64,000 bases of DNA, taken from Micromonospora sp045209745 (GTDB taxonomy: Bacteria; Actinomycetota; Actinomycetes; Mycobacteriales; Micromonosporaceae). The stretch is taken from positions 1,488,001-1,552,000 of the forward strand of contig NZ_CP109273.1 of NCBI RefSeq assembly GCF_045209745.1, written 5' to 3'. Each line of letters begins with the position of its first letter. Position 1 is the first letter of the stretch. The notes beneath the pieces are model-generated. The model searched no databases. It saw only the letters and a list, made by a program, of their open reading frames with translations, and was not told the origin of the DNA. The translations under genes and the position numbers were made by a program. Positions 48,869 to 56,860 of the stretch are shown here, piece by piece.

Positions 48869-48904
48869 AGGCCCCTGACCGGCGTTCACGCTGGTCAGGG
48901 GCCT
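48869..48904 (-). terminator. Terminator of the former tRNA-Tyr gene
   Basis: A 12-bp perfect stem, AGGCCCCTGACC with GGTCAGGGGCCT, followed on the minus strand by TCTTTCG. It lies 12 nt past the tRNA 3' end, in the right orientation for a tRNA-Tyr transcript. Confidence 0.75.
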
Positions 48905-48915
48905 CTTCGTGCACC

Positions 48916-48967
48916 TGGTGGCGGGTAGAGGATTCGAACCTCTGAAGCTTTCGCGACGGATTTACAG
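48916..48967 (-). other. Displaced tRNA-Tyr 3' part: attachment site (att) at the element's left end
   Basis: On the minus strand the sequence reads CTGTAAATCCGTCGC (anticodon loop with GTA), then a long variable arm, the T-arm AGAGG-TTCGAAT-CCTCT and ACCCGCC-A-CCA. The matching 5' acceptor GGCGGGT is absent, so this is only the 3' part of tRNA-Tyr. This is what an AICE leaves at the end away from the restored tRNA. The intact tRNA-Tyr should lie beyond 64000. Confidence 0.75.
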
Positions 48968-49651
48968 GGCGTCCGCGCTTCCACTTGGTCCAGGTGGCCT
49001 GGGCTGCGACTTCGCCTCGGCCAGCCGCCCACCACCGCTCGACCGCCCACCATTTGCCCACCGCCCGCGACCCTCCGCCGAGTCACGCATGCTCGTCCCC
49101 GTCGCGTCCTGGTGCATGAGGGTGGACACGTCCGCGAGGATCCGGTGTACGTCCCATACTCCCTCTACCCCTGATGCATGCCCGCTGATCAGTGAGATGA
49201 CCACCGTTGCCTTGCTGCCGATCTCATGGCCACCCACAATGACCACCTCGTCGTAGCACTTACTGAGTTCATTCATCGCCAGGGCGAACGGCGTTCCGAC
49301 CTCGTAGCGACCCGTGTATTTGATCTCCGAGTCGGCCGGCAGAGGAGGCAGCGATGCTTCATCCAAGGGCAGCGCGGCACCTGAGGAGACCAGCGACCTC
49401 GCCTCCCCAAATGCAGCACGGGCGAGTTGAAGGAACCTGACATAAACCAGTCGCTTCTCCGCTGCCAGGGCTACAGCGACACTAATCGCCCCCTGCGTCT
49501 TGGCCGCGTCAAGCTGATGCCGCCGACCCGCGTGAGCGGTCCATACCGTCCCAGCAACGCCCGCAACACCGACTACCGCCGTCGTGACCGGTCCAAGCCA
49601 CTCCCACGCCATCCACTCATGGTGGTGACCGCCCGCAAGGTGCCGAGTCAT
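48962..49651 (-). CDS. Hypothetical membrane-anchored protein at the att end
   Basis: The 229-residue protein has one membrane segment near residues 19-38 (LGPVTTAVVGVAGVAGTVWT), then a mostly helical soluble region with a Gly/Ser/Arg rich tail. Its ATG overlaps the int stop (ATGA), so it is coupled to int. Its stop codon TAA is taken from the anticodon loop of the tRNA-Tyr fragment. Thus the reading frame ends at the recombination site, and its C-terminus would differ in the circular form. No family is recognised. Confidence 0.6.
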   Translation of the reverse strand: MTRHLAGGHHHEWMAWEWLGPVTTAVVGVAGVAGTVWTAHAGRRHQLDAAKTQGAISVAVALAAEKRLVYVRFLQLARAAFGEARSLVSSGAALPLDEASLPPLPADSEIKYTGRYEVGTPFALAMNELSKCYDEVVIVGGHEIGSKATVVISLISGHASGVEGVWDVHRILADVSTLMHQDATGTSMRDSAEGRGRWANGGRSSGGGRLAEAKSQPRPPGPSGSADAL

Positions 49652-51084
49652 CCGAGCGCGTCACCGATCTTGTCGTTCATGGTGTCGTCTCCCCCGTCGA
49701 TGCAGTTGGCGTAGACACGCAGCAGAACGGCGACCCCGTGACCCAGGCGCCGGGCGACCTCGGTCGGCGGGACGCCAGCATTCAGCCAGAGCGAGGCCGC
49801 CGCGTGACGTAGGTCGTAGGGCCGACGGACGAGCGGCGAGGCAACCTGCGACTCCGTCAGCGCCCTCTCGCGGGCGAACTTCCACCATCGGTCATAGACC
49901 GACTCGGAGAGCCGCCCACCGTGCAGGCCCCGGAAGAACCGACCGTCTGGACTAACGCCGTGATTCTCGACGTGCGCGGCCAGCAGCTCGACCAGCCGAG
50001 GCGGGATCGGGACCGTCCGAGTCTCCGCCCTCCCCCTGTGCTTGAGTCCGCGCCGCTCGTGGGAGCCGCCGTCATCGGTCCAGTGCGACCCGGCGCGCGG
50101 CGAGGTGCCGACGAGCACCAGTCGGCCCCAGCGATGTTCGATCTTCTCGTGTTTGCAGGACCGGGAAGGCTTGACCGCCGCCAGGTCGTCGAAGTCGGCC
50201 CCGCAGTCGGCGCACCGGCCGGCAAGGTCGCAGTCCTCCCGCCGTAGGTCCGCGGCTTCCGAGGGACGCATCCCCGCGTAGTAGAGGCAGCCGAAGAACG
50301 CGGTGACCTTGTCGGCCCGTTTGCCGAGAGATTTCACCGCTTCCAGCAGCGTGGCGATCTGGGCCGGGTTCGCTACCACCCGCCGGTCGATGGACTGCGC
50401 GACCTCGGGGGCGGTCCACTGGACTCGGTCGACCGGGTTGGAGGCGATCAGCTCCAGCTCGACGGCGTACCCGAGCACGTTGTAGAAGGTGGCCCGCTTC
50501 CGCTGGACGGTGGAGGCAGCCGCGGGCTTGCCGTCGAGGCGTACGCACAGGCTGTCGAGGACGCGGCGGACCATCGCGGGCGAGTCCAGCTCGACGACCG
50601 GGAGCGACGCCGTTTCGAGCCACGCGAGCGCCGCCGCGTGGTCGGCCGGGATCTCGTCGGACCAGCGGCGCGGGTTGAGGCCGTAGAGGTACAGCGCCTC
50701 ACGGAGCAGGGCAGCATCCGGTCGGCCGCGCTTTGTCGGCCGGGTCAGGGTCACCGTGATGGAGGTCAGCGCTTCGACGATCGAGCGCCGGGTCTTGGCC
50801 GCCGCCCGGGGCCACTTCATCTCGACGTACGCGCGGCTGTGGGCGTACCAGGTGGTGGGGTTCTTGGTTCTGGCCTCGGAGACCGGGCGCCCGGTGGCCG
50901 GGTCGAAGGGCTCCCCCGCGTTGGCCGCCTGGACCAGCTCTGCGCGGAACGAGTGCGCCAGCGCCTTGGTACGGAACATGTCCTCGAAGCGCTGGCCGCT
51001 CACCGCCCAGCGAACCCGCCACGGTCGAGCCTTCCGGTCAGCGCGCTTAGCGATCTCCCAGATCTGGACCTCGTAGCTCTTCAT
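49648..51084 (-). CDS. int: Site-specific tyrosine recombinase (AICE integrase)
   Basis: The 478-residue integrase catalyses integration and, with Xis, excision. The catalytic Arg I is in AGMRPSEAADLR (R273). Box II reads RPYDLRHAAASLWLNAG: the first His of the usual H-x-x-R is Tyr, while R426 is kept. The GH at about 449 and the nucleophile Tyr in LRVYAN (458) are present. A Cys/His insert (CADC ... CKHEKIEH) between box I and box II may bind zinc. The ATG at 51084 overlaps the xis stop as ATGA. Confidence 0.95.
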   Translation of the reverse strand: MKSYEVQIWEIAKRADRKARPWRVRWAVSGQRFEDMFRTKALAHSFRAELVQAANAGEPFDPATGRPVSEARTKNPTTWYAHSRAYVEMKWPRAAAKTRRSIVEALTSITVTLTRPTKRGRPDAALLREALYLYGLNPRRWSDEIPADHAAALAWLETASLPVVELDSPAMVRRVLDSLCVRLDGKPAAASTVQRKRATFYNVLGYAVELELIASNPVDRVQWTAPEVAQSIDRRVVANPAQIATLLEAVKSLGKRADKVTAFFGCLYYAGMRPSEAADLRREDCDLAGRCADCGADFDDLAAVKPSRSCKHEKIEHRWGRLVLVGTSPRAGSHWTDDGGSHERRGLKHRGRAETRTVPIPPRLVELLAAHVENHGVSPDGRFFRGLHGGRLSESVYDRWWKFARERALTESQVASPLVRRPYDLRHAAASLWLNAGVPPTEVARRLGHGVAVLLRVYANCIDGGDDTMNDKIGDALG

Positions 51085-51266
51085 GCCGCGTCCTGCTCCA
51101 GGTCGCCGAGCCACCGACCGAGTGCCGACCGGCGGACCCGCAGCTGTCCGTTCGGGAGCTTGATCACCCGTGGTCCCTTGCCGGTCTGCCGCCAGTAGAA
51201 CCAGGTCGAGCGCGGTACGCGCAGCTCGGCTAGCACTTCCGGCACGGTCAACAACTCCTCGTTCAC
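51081..51266 (-). CDS. xis: Excisionase (MerR/HTH_17-like)
   Basis: The 61-residue protein has the winged-helix excisionase pattern LLTVPEVLAELRVPRSTWFY, then WRQTGKGPRVIKLPNGQLRV and RRSALGRWL. Xis binds near the att site to direct the integrase to excision. It lies between repSA (4-nt overlap) and int (4-nt overlap), a three-gene coupled unit as in pSAM2. Confidence 0.93.
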   Translation of the reverse strand: MNEELLTVPEVLAELRVPRSTWFYWRQTGKGPRVIKLPNGQLRVRRSALGRWLGDLEQDAA

Positions 51267-53017
51267 TGCGTTTCCTCCCCGTCGTGCTGTGCGCTGTGCT
51301 GAGTTGCCGAAAGTTCTGAGGACCCCTGCGCGGCCCGGTCCTTGGCGGCGAGCAGTTCGGAGCGCCAGCGGGCGTGTTCGCTGATCGACCGCATGAGCCG
51401 GTGGGTCATTGGGCCGACGTCCGGGTCATCGGGGCGGGCGAGTTCCCAGGCGTGCCGGACCCGTTCGGTGGTGTCGCCCTGGACGTCGACGAGCTGCGTG
51501 CCGTCGGTGGTGACGCCGAGCAGTGCCCGCACCCAAGCCCGTGCGTCGTGCTTGTGGTCGGCGAGGGTCTTGCCGGACCAGTCGCGGGAAATGAGGATGC
51601 GTCGGCCGCCGATGCCGAGGGTGTCGCGCTGGTGGACCTTGCCCTTGCAGCGGCCGGGCTTGAGCTTGGCGTGTGCCTTCTTGGGCTGGACGCCGTAGAG
51701 CAGCCAGTTGGCGCAGCGGTCGGTGCACGGGGTCAGCTGGAGTTGCTGCCAGAGCCGGTCGAGGTGCTTGCGCTGGCGGTCGGTGGTGGCCTTGTGGCAG
51801 TCGCCGGTGTGCTTGGTGATGTATTTCGTGACGTACCGGATGGTGCGCTCGGCGTCCTCGGTGCCGGGCATGACGCCGCGGGCGTCGACCTGGGCACCGA
51901 AGCGCACGACGTGCACAGGCTCGGCGTGCGGGTCATCGTCGATGGCGTCGAGGGCTTCCGTCCAGGTGGTCAGCGGCTCGCGGGTGTCCGGGTCGACCCA
52001 TGCCGTCGCCTGCTCGTCCCAGATCGGGAGCCGGTCGAGGGTGTAGCGCTGGACGTCGACCGAGGGCCACCACACCTGGTGGTAGGTCGCTGCCGCCACG
52101 GTGCGGAGGACGTCGCGAGGGATGGTGCCTCGGATGGCGAAGTGGGCATGCGGGGTGAGGCGGCGTTGCGGCTCGACGCAGCCGGCGTACTGGACGTTCC
52201 AGCCCTCGCAGCGTCGGAGGTTCTGCCAGAACCGGTCCAGTAGCCGAGGGAAGTGCACGGCGTCCCAGGCTGCGCGGCGGTAGTCGTATCTGGCCGGGTT
52301 GACCGGGGTGCCGTCGGGGCGGACCGGGCCGTACGAGTCGAGGGTGAGCGTGAGCCACATCGACGGTTGGTAGGTGGAGCCGTCCGGGGCGGTGTAGGTC
52401 TTGCCGACGGTGCGGCGCTCGACCTTGCGCCGAGGCAGTTCGGGGGCATCCTGGCGCCGCTTGGTGGAGCGCTTGCGCCGTGGGCCGGGCTCGTCGTCCT
52501 GGTCCTCGTTGTCGGTGGCGTGCGGTGGTCCAACGCGCCCGCGTAGGCCCTCAGCGGCGATGGCCTCCTCTACCTCGCGGATAGCCTCGTCGAGGTCGGT
52601 CACCTGATCCCACTGGGCCGCCCTCACCGCCTCGTCGCGGGAGAACTCCAGGTGTGCGCGGAACAGGATCAGGGACTTCTGCGCCTCGGTGGCGGGTTCC
52701 GGGCCGGGTAGTGGCTCGTCGTCGCGGTGCCAGCCCTCGCGGATCTGGGCTTGCCGTAGCCGGCGATTCTTCTTGGCGCACGGCGGGCACTTGTCCTCGC
52801 GGGTCGCGCCGCAGGGAAGGTCGATGACTTCGGTCAGGCCGGTGTCGAGGTCGGTGCGGCGCATGGCGAGCGGGCGGACGCAGACGCCGTACTCGATGGC
52901 GATGTCCTTGAGCACATCGATCGAGCGGGGCAGTGCCATGCGGGCCGCTCGCGACCCCGGCCGAGGAGCAACCGGGGTCGGGGCGGGTTCGAGGCCCGGC
53001 AGGGTCGGTGCCGTCAT
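51263..53017 (-). CDS. repSA: RepSA-type rolling-circle replication initiator
   Basis: The 584-residue initiator nicks the double-strand origin after excision. The HUH metal-binding motif is LTPHAHFAIRG (residues 288-298), and the likely catalytic tyrosines are in RYVTKYITKH (395, 399). An N-terminal cysteine cluster (LPCGATREDKCPPC) may bind zinc. The region 160-200 is charged and probably a linker. The length and motif order match RepSA/AICE replication proteins. Confidence 0.92.
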   Translation of the reverse strand: MTAPTLPGLEPAPTPVAPRPGSRAARMALPRSIDVLKDIAIEYGVCVRPLAMRRTDLDTGLTEVIDLPCGATREDKCPPCAKKNRRLRQAQIREGWHRDDEPLPGPEPATEAQKSLILFRAHLEFSRDEAVRAAQWDQVTDLDEAIREVEEAIAAEGLRGRVGPPHATDNEDQDDEPGPRRKRSTKRRQDAPELPRRKVERRTVGKTYTAPDGSTYQPSMWLTLTLDSYGPVRPDGTPVNPARYDYRRAAWDAVHFPRLLDRFWQNLRRCEGWNVQYAGCVEPQRRLTPHAHFAIRGTIPRDVLRTVAAATYHQVWWPSVDVQRYTLDRLPIWDEQATAWVDPDTREPLTTWTEALDAIDDDPHAEPVHVVRFGAQVDARGVMPGTEDAERTIRYVTKYITKHTGDCHKATTDRQRKHLDRLWQQLQLTPCTDRCANWLLYGVQPKKAHAKLKPGRCKGKVHQRDTLGIGGRRILISRDWSGKTLADHKHDARAWVRALLGVTTDGTQLVDVQGDTTERVRHAWELARPDDPDVGPMTHRLMRSISEHARWRSELLAAKDRAAQGSSELSATQHSAQHDGEETQ

Positions 53018-53112
53018 CGGCCCACCCCCACCGTGAGTCGAAAGCGGTGGTCTCGGGTACCGGCCCGCCGGTACTGTCCGGGCTCACCAAGAATCCGAGC
53101 GGCGAGGTCGAC

Positions 53113-53466
53113 ATGAACAGCGATGACGGTACGACGGTGCTGTGGCGCCCAACCGGGCCGAACGAGCTGGATCTCGTCCGCGAGTCCGGATGGCGGGCGT
53201 GGCCGCCGCGCCTGCCGGATCAGCCGATCTTCTACCCGGTCCTGAACGAGGACTACGCGGTGATGATCGCCCGGGACTGGAACGTGCCCGCGTCCGGCGT
53301 TGGCTACGTCACCCGCTTCCGGGTGGATTCGGAGTTCCTGAGCCGCTACCCGGTCCGCCAGGCTGGGGGTAAGACCATTCTGGAGCTGTGGGTGCCGGCC
53401 GAGGAACTGGACGAGTTCAACGCTCACATCGTCGGACTGATTGAGGTCGTGCACGAGTTCCGGTAG
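53113..53466 (+). CDS. Conserved actinobacterial protein of unknown function (117 residues)
   Basis: This is the only plus-strand gene within the AICE backbone. It reads VLWRPTGPNELDLVRESGWR, then PPRLPDQPIFYPVLNEDYAV and ends ELDEFNAHIVGLIEVVHEF. Homologues that I remember in actinobacteria are often labelled 'ADP-ribosylation/crystallin J1' without experimental basis, so no function is assigned. GGCGAGGTCGAC before the ATG at 53113 can act as RBS. Confidence 0.7.
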   Translation: MNSDDGTTVLWRPTGPNELDLVRESGWRAWPPRLPDQPIFYPVLNEDYAVMIARDWNVPASGVGYVTRFRVDSEFLSRYPVRQAGGKTILELWVPAEELDEFNAHIVGLIEVVHEFR

Positions 53467-53492
53467 ACGCCGTCCGGCGGCGAGGGTGGCCG

Positions 53493-54035
53493 TCATCGGA
53501 TGATCCCGACGACCTGGGGCCGGTTGTGGTGGACGACGCCGATCGGAGGCAGCACCGCGGCTGATGCCGGCGGCATCACCGGAGCCGGCGGCGCTAGTTC
53601 GACCGGCTGCGGCTCGTCGTACCAATCGGCCTGCGGCTGATCGGGCTCAGGAGCCGGCGGGACGGTGGGTGCGCTGGACAGGACAACCTTCACCAAGGCG
53701 AGGAAGGCCAGCGACGGCACGGCCGCGACGATCCAGCCCCACACGGACGGTTCGGCTTCGGCGACCTGGGCGGCGAGGGAGAGCAGCGCGAATGCGATCA
53801 GCAGGACGCCGACCAGGCCGACGGGTCGACCATCACGGCGGCGGGCGCGGATCTCCAGGCCGAGGTAGATGGCCATCAGCTCGACGGCTACGGCGTTGGC
53901 CCAGCCGATCCAGTCGGGTTGGCCGTGGGCGACGGTCAGGTCGTGGACGTGGGTGAAGGCGGCGGCGCCGGCCATGGTGCCGATCGCGAGCAGGATCAGC
54001 ACCCGAATGCCCGACTCGGCTCGGTGGCGGATCAT
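53493..54035 (-). CDS. DUF2637 (Spd-like) membrane protein of the transfer module
   Basis: The 180-residue protein starts MIRHRAESGIRVLILLAIGT and has four membrane segments in residues 9-125, then a Pro-rich cytosolic tail (VPPAPEPDQPQADWYDEPQP). DUF2637 proteins occur in AICEs and Streptomyces plasmids next to the transfer ATPase and are thought to assist spread of the element in the mycelium. The ATG overlaps the upstream stop (ATGA). Confidence 0.8.
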   Translation of the reverse strand: MIRHRAESGIRVLILLAIGTMAGAAAFTHVHDLTVAHGQPDWIGWANAVAVELMAIYLGLEIRARRRDGRPVGLVGVLLIAFALLSLAAQVAEAEPSVWGWIVAAVPSLAFLALVKVVLSSAPTVPPAPEPDQPQADWYDEPQPVELAPPAPVMPPASAAVLPPIGVVHHNRPQVVGIIR

Positions 54036-54223
54036 TCGAAGTCGCCTTCCGGGATGCGAATGGTCACGGTGATGCGGATGCGCTGCCCGTCGAGGTCGCT
54101 GCGGCGGCGGACCATGTGCGCCAGGCCGTGCAGGGCAGCGGCGAGCCGGTCCGGGGAGCCGTTGAGTTCGATGTGCAGCGGCTTGAGGCGGTGGGTGCCG
54201 AGGAAGAAGCTCTTGAGGGACAT
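54032..54223 (-). CDS. Small AICE protein of unknown function (63 residues)
   Basis: The protein reads SLKSFFLGTHRLKPLHIELN, then ALHGLAHMVRRRSDLDGQRI and ends in a beta-strand-like ITVTIRIPEGDFE. It lies between the 88-residue gene (3-nt gap) and the Spd-like gene (4-nt overlap), so it belongs to the transfer operon. No family is recognised. Confidence 0.7.
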   Translation of the reverse strand: MSLKSFFLGTHRLKPLHIELNGSPDRLAAALHGLAHMVRRRSDLDGQRIRITVTIRIPEGDFE

Positions 54224-54226
54224 CGG

Positions 54227-54493
54227 TTACCTCCGGGCCGGGGCGACGCGGGTACGGATGTGCTCGGGTGGCTCGCCGAGGGAGGCCACCGCTTCGGAGA
54301 GGCAGCGCCACAGCGCCCACGCCTCGTCGGGGGTCAGGTACATGCGGCGCCGGCCGCCGCCGACGGCGAGATAGACCGGGTACGGATCGGGACGGGCGGG
54401 GTCGACGCGCACGGACACGGCAGTGCTGGTGGCGCCGTCGGTGCCGGGCGCGCGTAGCCGGTAGAAGGTTCGGCCGTCGGTCGGGGCGGTCAC
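54227..54493 (-). CDS. Small AICE protein of unknown function (88 residues)
   Basis: The protein has the segments VRVDPARPDPYPVYLAVGGG and YLTPDEAWALWRCLSEAVAS, a beta-rich then helical layout. Similar short proteins occur next to tra genes in other AICEs as far as I recall, without known role. Its start overlaps the tra stop by 4 nt. Confidence 0.7.
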   Translation of the reverse strand: MTAPTDGRTFYRLRAPGTDGATSTAVSVRVDPARPDPYPVYLAVGGGRRRMYLTPDEAWALWRCLSEAVASLGEPPEHIRTRVAPARR

Positions 54494-56085
54494 CGCGGCT
54501 CACCCCCGTCGGTGTCCCGGTCGAGGATGTTGAGCAGCGAGTCGGGCAGCAGTGGTCCGCGACGCTGCCGGGGCAGGTGCGGCCGGGTCGGTTCGGTGGC
54601 GGTTTCCCGGCCGACCTGGGCGAGGATGTCCGCCGCGTCGGCCGGGGCCGGGTATTCGGCTGCCAGTTCCCGGATGTGGTCGTCGGAGATGTAGGAGAAG
54701 CGGACCCGGGCCGGCTCGGGGGTGCCGTCGAGGATCACGTAGCCGACGCCCTTGGCCCAGCGGGGCATCTGGTCGGCGAGGGCACCGCGGTTGCGGGCAC
54801 CGTCGCCCAACACGAGGTCGACCTGAGCGGCCTCGGTAAGGCCGAGCGCGATTCGGGTCGGGAACAGGTCCCGGAACGGCAGCACCTCCTTGCGGGGGTC
54901 CTGCAACGCGGCCACCACCAGGACACCGACGCCGGCACCCTGCGACAGCAGCAGCCCGAGCGACCCGGCGATGCGCTTGCGCAGGTCGACGTCCTGGAGG
55001 TACGCGGTCAGTGCCGCCATCTCGTCGATGACGACCACGACCAGGGGGTCATCCAGGGTCGGAGTGTGGACCCGTACCGCGCCGGCAAGGCGGGTCTGCC
55101 GCTCCCGCATCACCGTCACGGCTTCGTCGAGTAGGTCGGCCATGGCCTCGAACGACTTGCAGGCGAACCGGGCGAACAGCGGCCGGCCCATGGCGAACTC
55201 CATGCCGCCCTTGGGGTCGATCACCCAGAGCCGGACCAGCCCGGAGGAGATCCCGCCGGCCAGCACGCGGACCAGGGACCACAGGACCGAGCCTTTACCG
55301 GAGCGGGTGGCACCGCCGATGAGGACGTGTGTGGCGAGGAGGTGCAGGCACCAGTGCCGCAGGTCTTCCCGCCGGGCCAGTGGCAGAGCGGTGAAGTCGG
55401 GCACCGACGGGACGTCGAACGGGTCGACCAGGGTGCGGAGCGCGTCCGTGCGGACCACCACCAGGTAGACCACCGACGGCCGGTCCCGGAACCGCAGCCG
55501 GTCCACCGCGCCCAGGACCATCGCCCAGTAGCCCGACCGGATCGGCGGGTCATCGGGACGCTCGGAGTAGACCCGGGCGTGCCGCCGGCCGAAGGCGTAC
55601 GCCAGGTTCGCCGTTGCCTTCTGGAATTCCTCCGGTGTCTGGCCGCGGACCATGCGGATGGTCAGCACGTCGAGCGCCTGATCCGAGCGGACCCGCAGCA
55701 GCTCCGGCAGGACGGTTCGGTGGTCGTACACCTTGGCCAGGCCGCAGAGGGTCATGGCCTCGCGCCAGGCCCGCCGGTAGACGAAGAGCTGACGGAAGCG
55801 ACCGAGGATCGGGCCGGCGCACCAGGTCCACCAGGACGACTCGTGGCGCCACCGCCACAGCGCCGACACGGCAGCGGCCAGGACCACGGGCACGATCACG
55901 CCGGACCGGCCGAACTCCCGGTAGAGGCTCACCCCGGCGACGACCAGGCCGACGGCGACCGGGTGGCGAAGACACCACCACAGGCCCCGGCACAGCCACC
56001 GCAGCACCAGGCCGAGCGCGATCAGCCAGACCGGCAGTTCCAGCCGGCGTGGCCGGATCACCATCAAGTCCCCGGCGGTGGTCAT
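54490..56085 (-). CDS. traSA: FtsK/SpoIIIE-type DNA transfer ATPase (TraB/TraSA)
   Basis: This protein of about 531 residues has two or three N-terminal membrane segments (LPVWLIALGLVLRWLCRGLW; GVIVPVVLAAAVSALW), then the translocase domain with Walker A GGATRSGKGS near residue 257 and Walker B VVVVIDEM. TraB-type proteins form hexamers that move double-stranded DNA to the recipient. The ATG at 56085 has GAGG upstream; a GTG at 56115 is an in-frame alternative. Confidence 0.93.
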   Translation of the reverse strand: MTTAGDLMVIRPRRLELPVWLIALGLVLRWLCRGLWWCLRHPVAVGLVVAGVSLYREFGRSGVIVPVVLAAAVSALWRWRHESSWWTWCAGPILGRFRQLFVYRRAWREAMTLCGLAKVYDHRTVLPELLRVRSDQALDVLTIRMVRGQTPEEFQKATANLAYAFGRRHARVYSERPDDPPIRSGYWAMVLGAVDRLRFRDRPSVVYLVVVRTDALRTLVDPFDVPSVPDFTALPLARREDLRHWCLHLLATHVLIGGATRSGKGSVLWSLVRVLAGGISSGLVRLWVIDPKGGMEFAMGRPLFARFACKSFEAMADLLDEAVTVMRERQTRLAGAVRVHTPTLDDPLVVVVIDEMAALTAYLQDVDLRKRIAGSLGLLLSQGAGVGVLVVAALQDPRKEVLPFRDLFPTRIALGLTEAAQVDLVLGDGARNRGALADQMPRWAKGVGYVILDGTPEPARVRFSYISDDHIRELAAEYPAPADAADILAQVGRETATEPTRPHLPRQRRGPLLPDSLLNILDRDTDGGEPR

Positions 56086-56260
56086 CACCACCTCGCCCCG
56101 CGGCCGGCGCATCACGGGGCACCCGCCACGACGAGCCGCCGCAGGACGGCAGGCATACGCTTGGAAATGTCACTACCTCTCTCGACAGAGCAGGGGAAAG
56201 AGACAGAGGGCGGGGCTGCCGTCCGCCAAGACCTGACAGCCCCGCCCCCACCAGATGCGG

Positions 56261-56656
56261 CTACTGCGCCGCCTTCGTCGCCACGCCCGCCGGGGCACGC
56301 ATCCCGGTCGCCCGCAGCGAATACGCCATCCGACCGTTGTTGCCCACGTACGGCGTGACGGTCATGCCGTCGAACTCCACCGCCTCGAACAGGCCACCCG
56401 TCGGCGGCACCGGCTGGTAGTCCGCCGAGATCTTCACCGTCGTCTCCCGCGACCGCTTCCCCAGCTCCGGATCCAGGTCCATCACCCGCACCTGCCACAC
56501 CCGCTGGCCGGTCAGCTTGTCCTTCGCCGGGCTACGCCGGCCGGTCTTCTCGTCGTAGTCCTCGACCTCGCCCAGAGACTCGGGCACCAACGCGCACCCC
56601 GCCGGGAACACGTCCTCACACCGCACCGCGAACCTCGTGCCGCCTCGCAGAGCCAT
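56261..56656 (-). CDS. pra: Pra-like plasmid replication/integration/excision activator
   Basis: The 131-residue protein has the segments VWQVRVMDLDPELGKRSRET, TVKISADYQPVPPTGGLFEA and MAYSLRATGMRAPAG, which I recognise from proteins annotated as replication, integration and excision activators of Streptomyces elements. In pSAM2, Pra is the switch to excision and is repressed by KorSA. Here its promoter region holds a long inverted repeat that fits such control. Confidence 0.65.
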   Translation of the reverse strand: MALRGGTRFAVRCEDVFPAGCALVPESLGEVEDYDEKTGRRSPAKDKLTGQRVWQVRVMDLDPELGKRSRETTVKISADYQPVPPTGGLFEAVEFDGMTVTPYVGNNGRMAYSLRATGMRAPAGVATKAAQ

Positions 56657-56670
56657 CGCTCAACCTCCAG

Positions 56671-56733
56671 CTTGTTAACTTGTCTGCCAAGTCGCGTCCA
56701 AGGTAGACGGCACTTGGCAGACAAGTCAACAAG
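56671..56733. promoter_or_regulatory. Inverted operator between pra-like gene and fic
   Basis: The arms 56671-56692 and 56712-56733 are reverse complements over 22 nt with one mismatch. Each contains ACTTGTCTGCCAAGT or its reverse complement, itself an imperfect dyad. It lies 15 nt upstream of the pra-like start, in the divergent promoter region. The ACTTG/CAAGT half-sites recur at 61464-61515, next to a GntR-type gene. Confidence 0.75.
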
Positions 56734-56860
56734 TTTGTGAGCCAGGCGCACATTGAGGACAGCTCAGTGGACATCCGAAGGGACAGCGGGAAGGACATGT
56801 CAGAGGACAGAAAAGATGCTATAAATCAGCTACCCCCCGATGACCCAGGAGCTACTAGCC

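Noticed and set aside
48916..48990. A functional tRNA-Tyr gene
   Set aside because: The T-arm, variable arm and anticodon loop are present, but the 5' acceptor strand and D-arm do not pair with the 3' half, so it is an att fragment.
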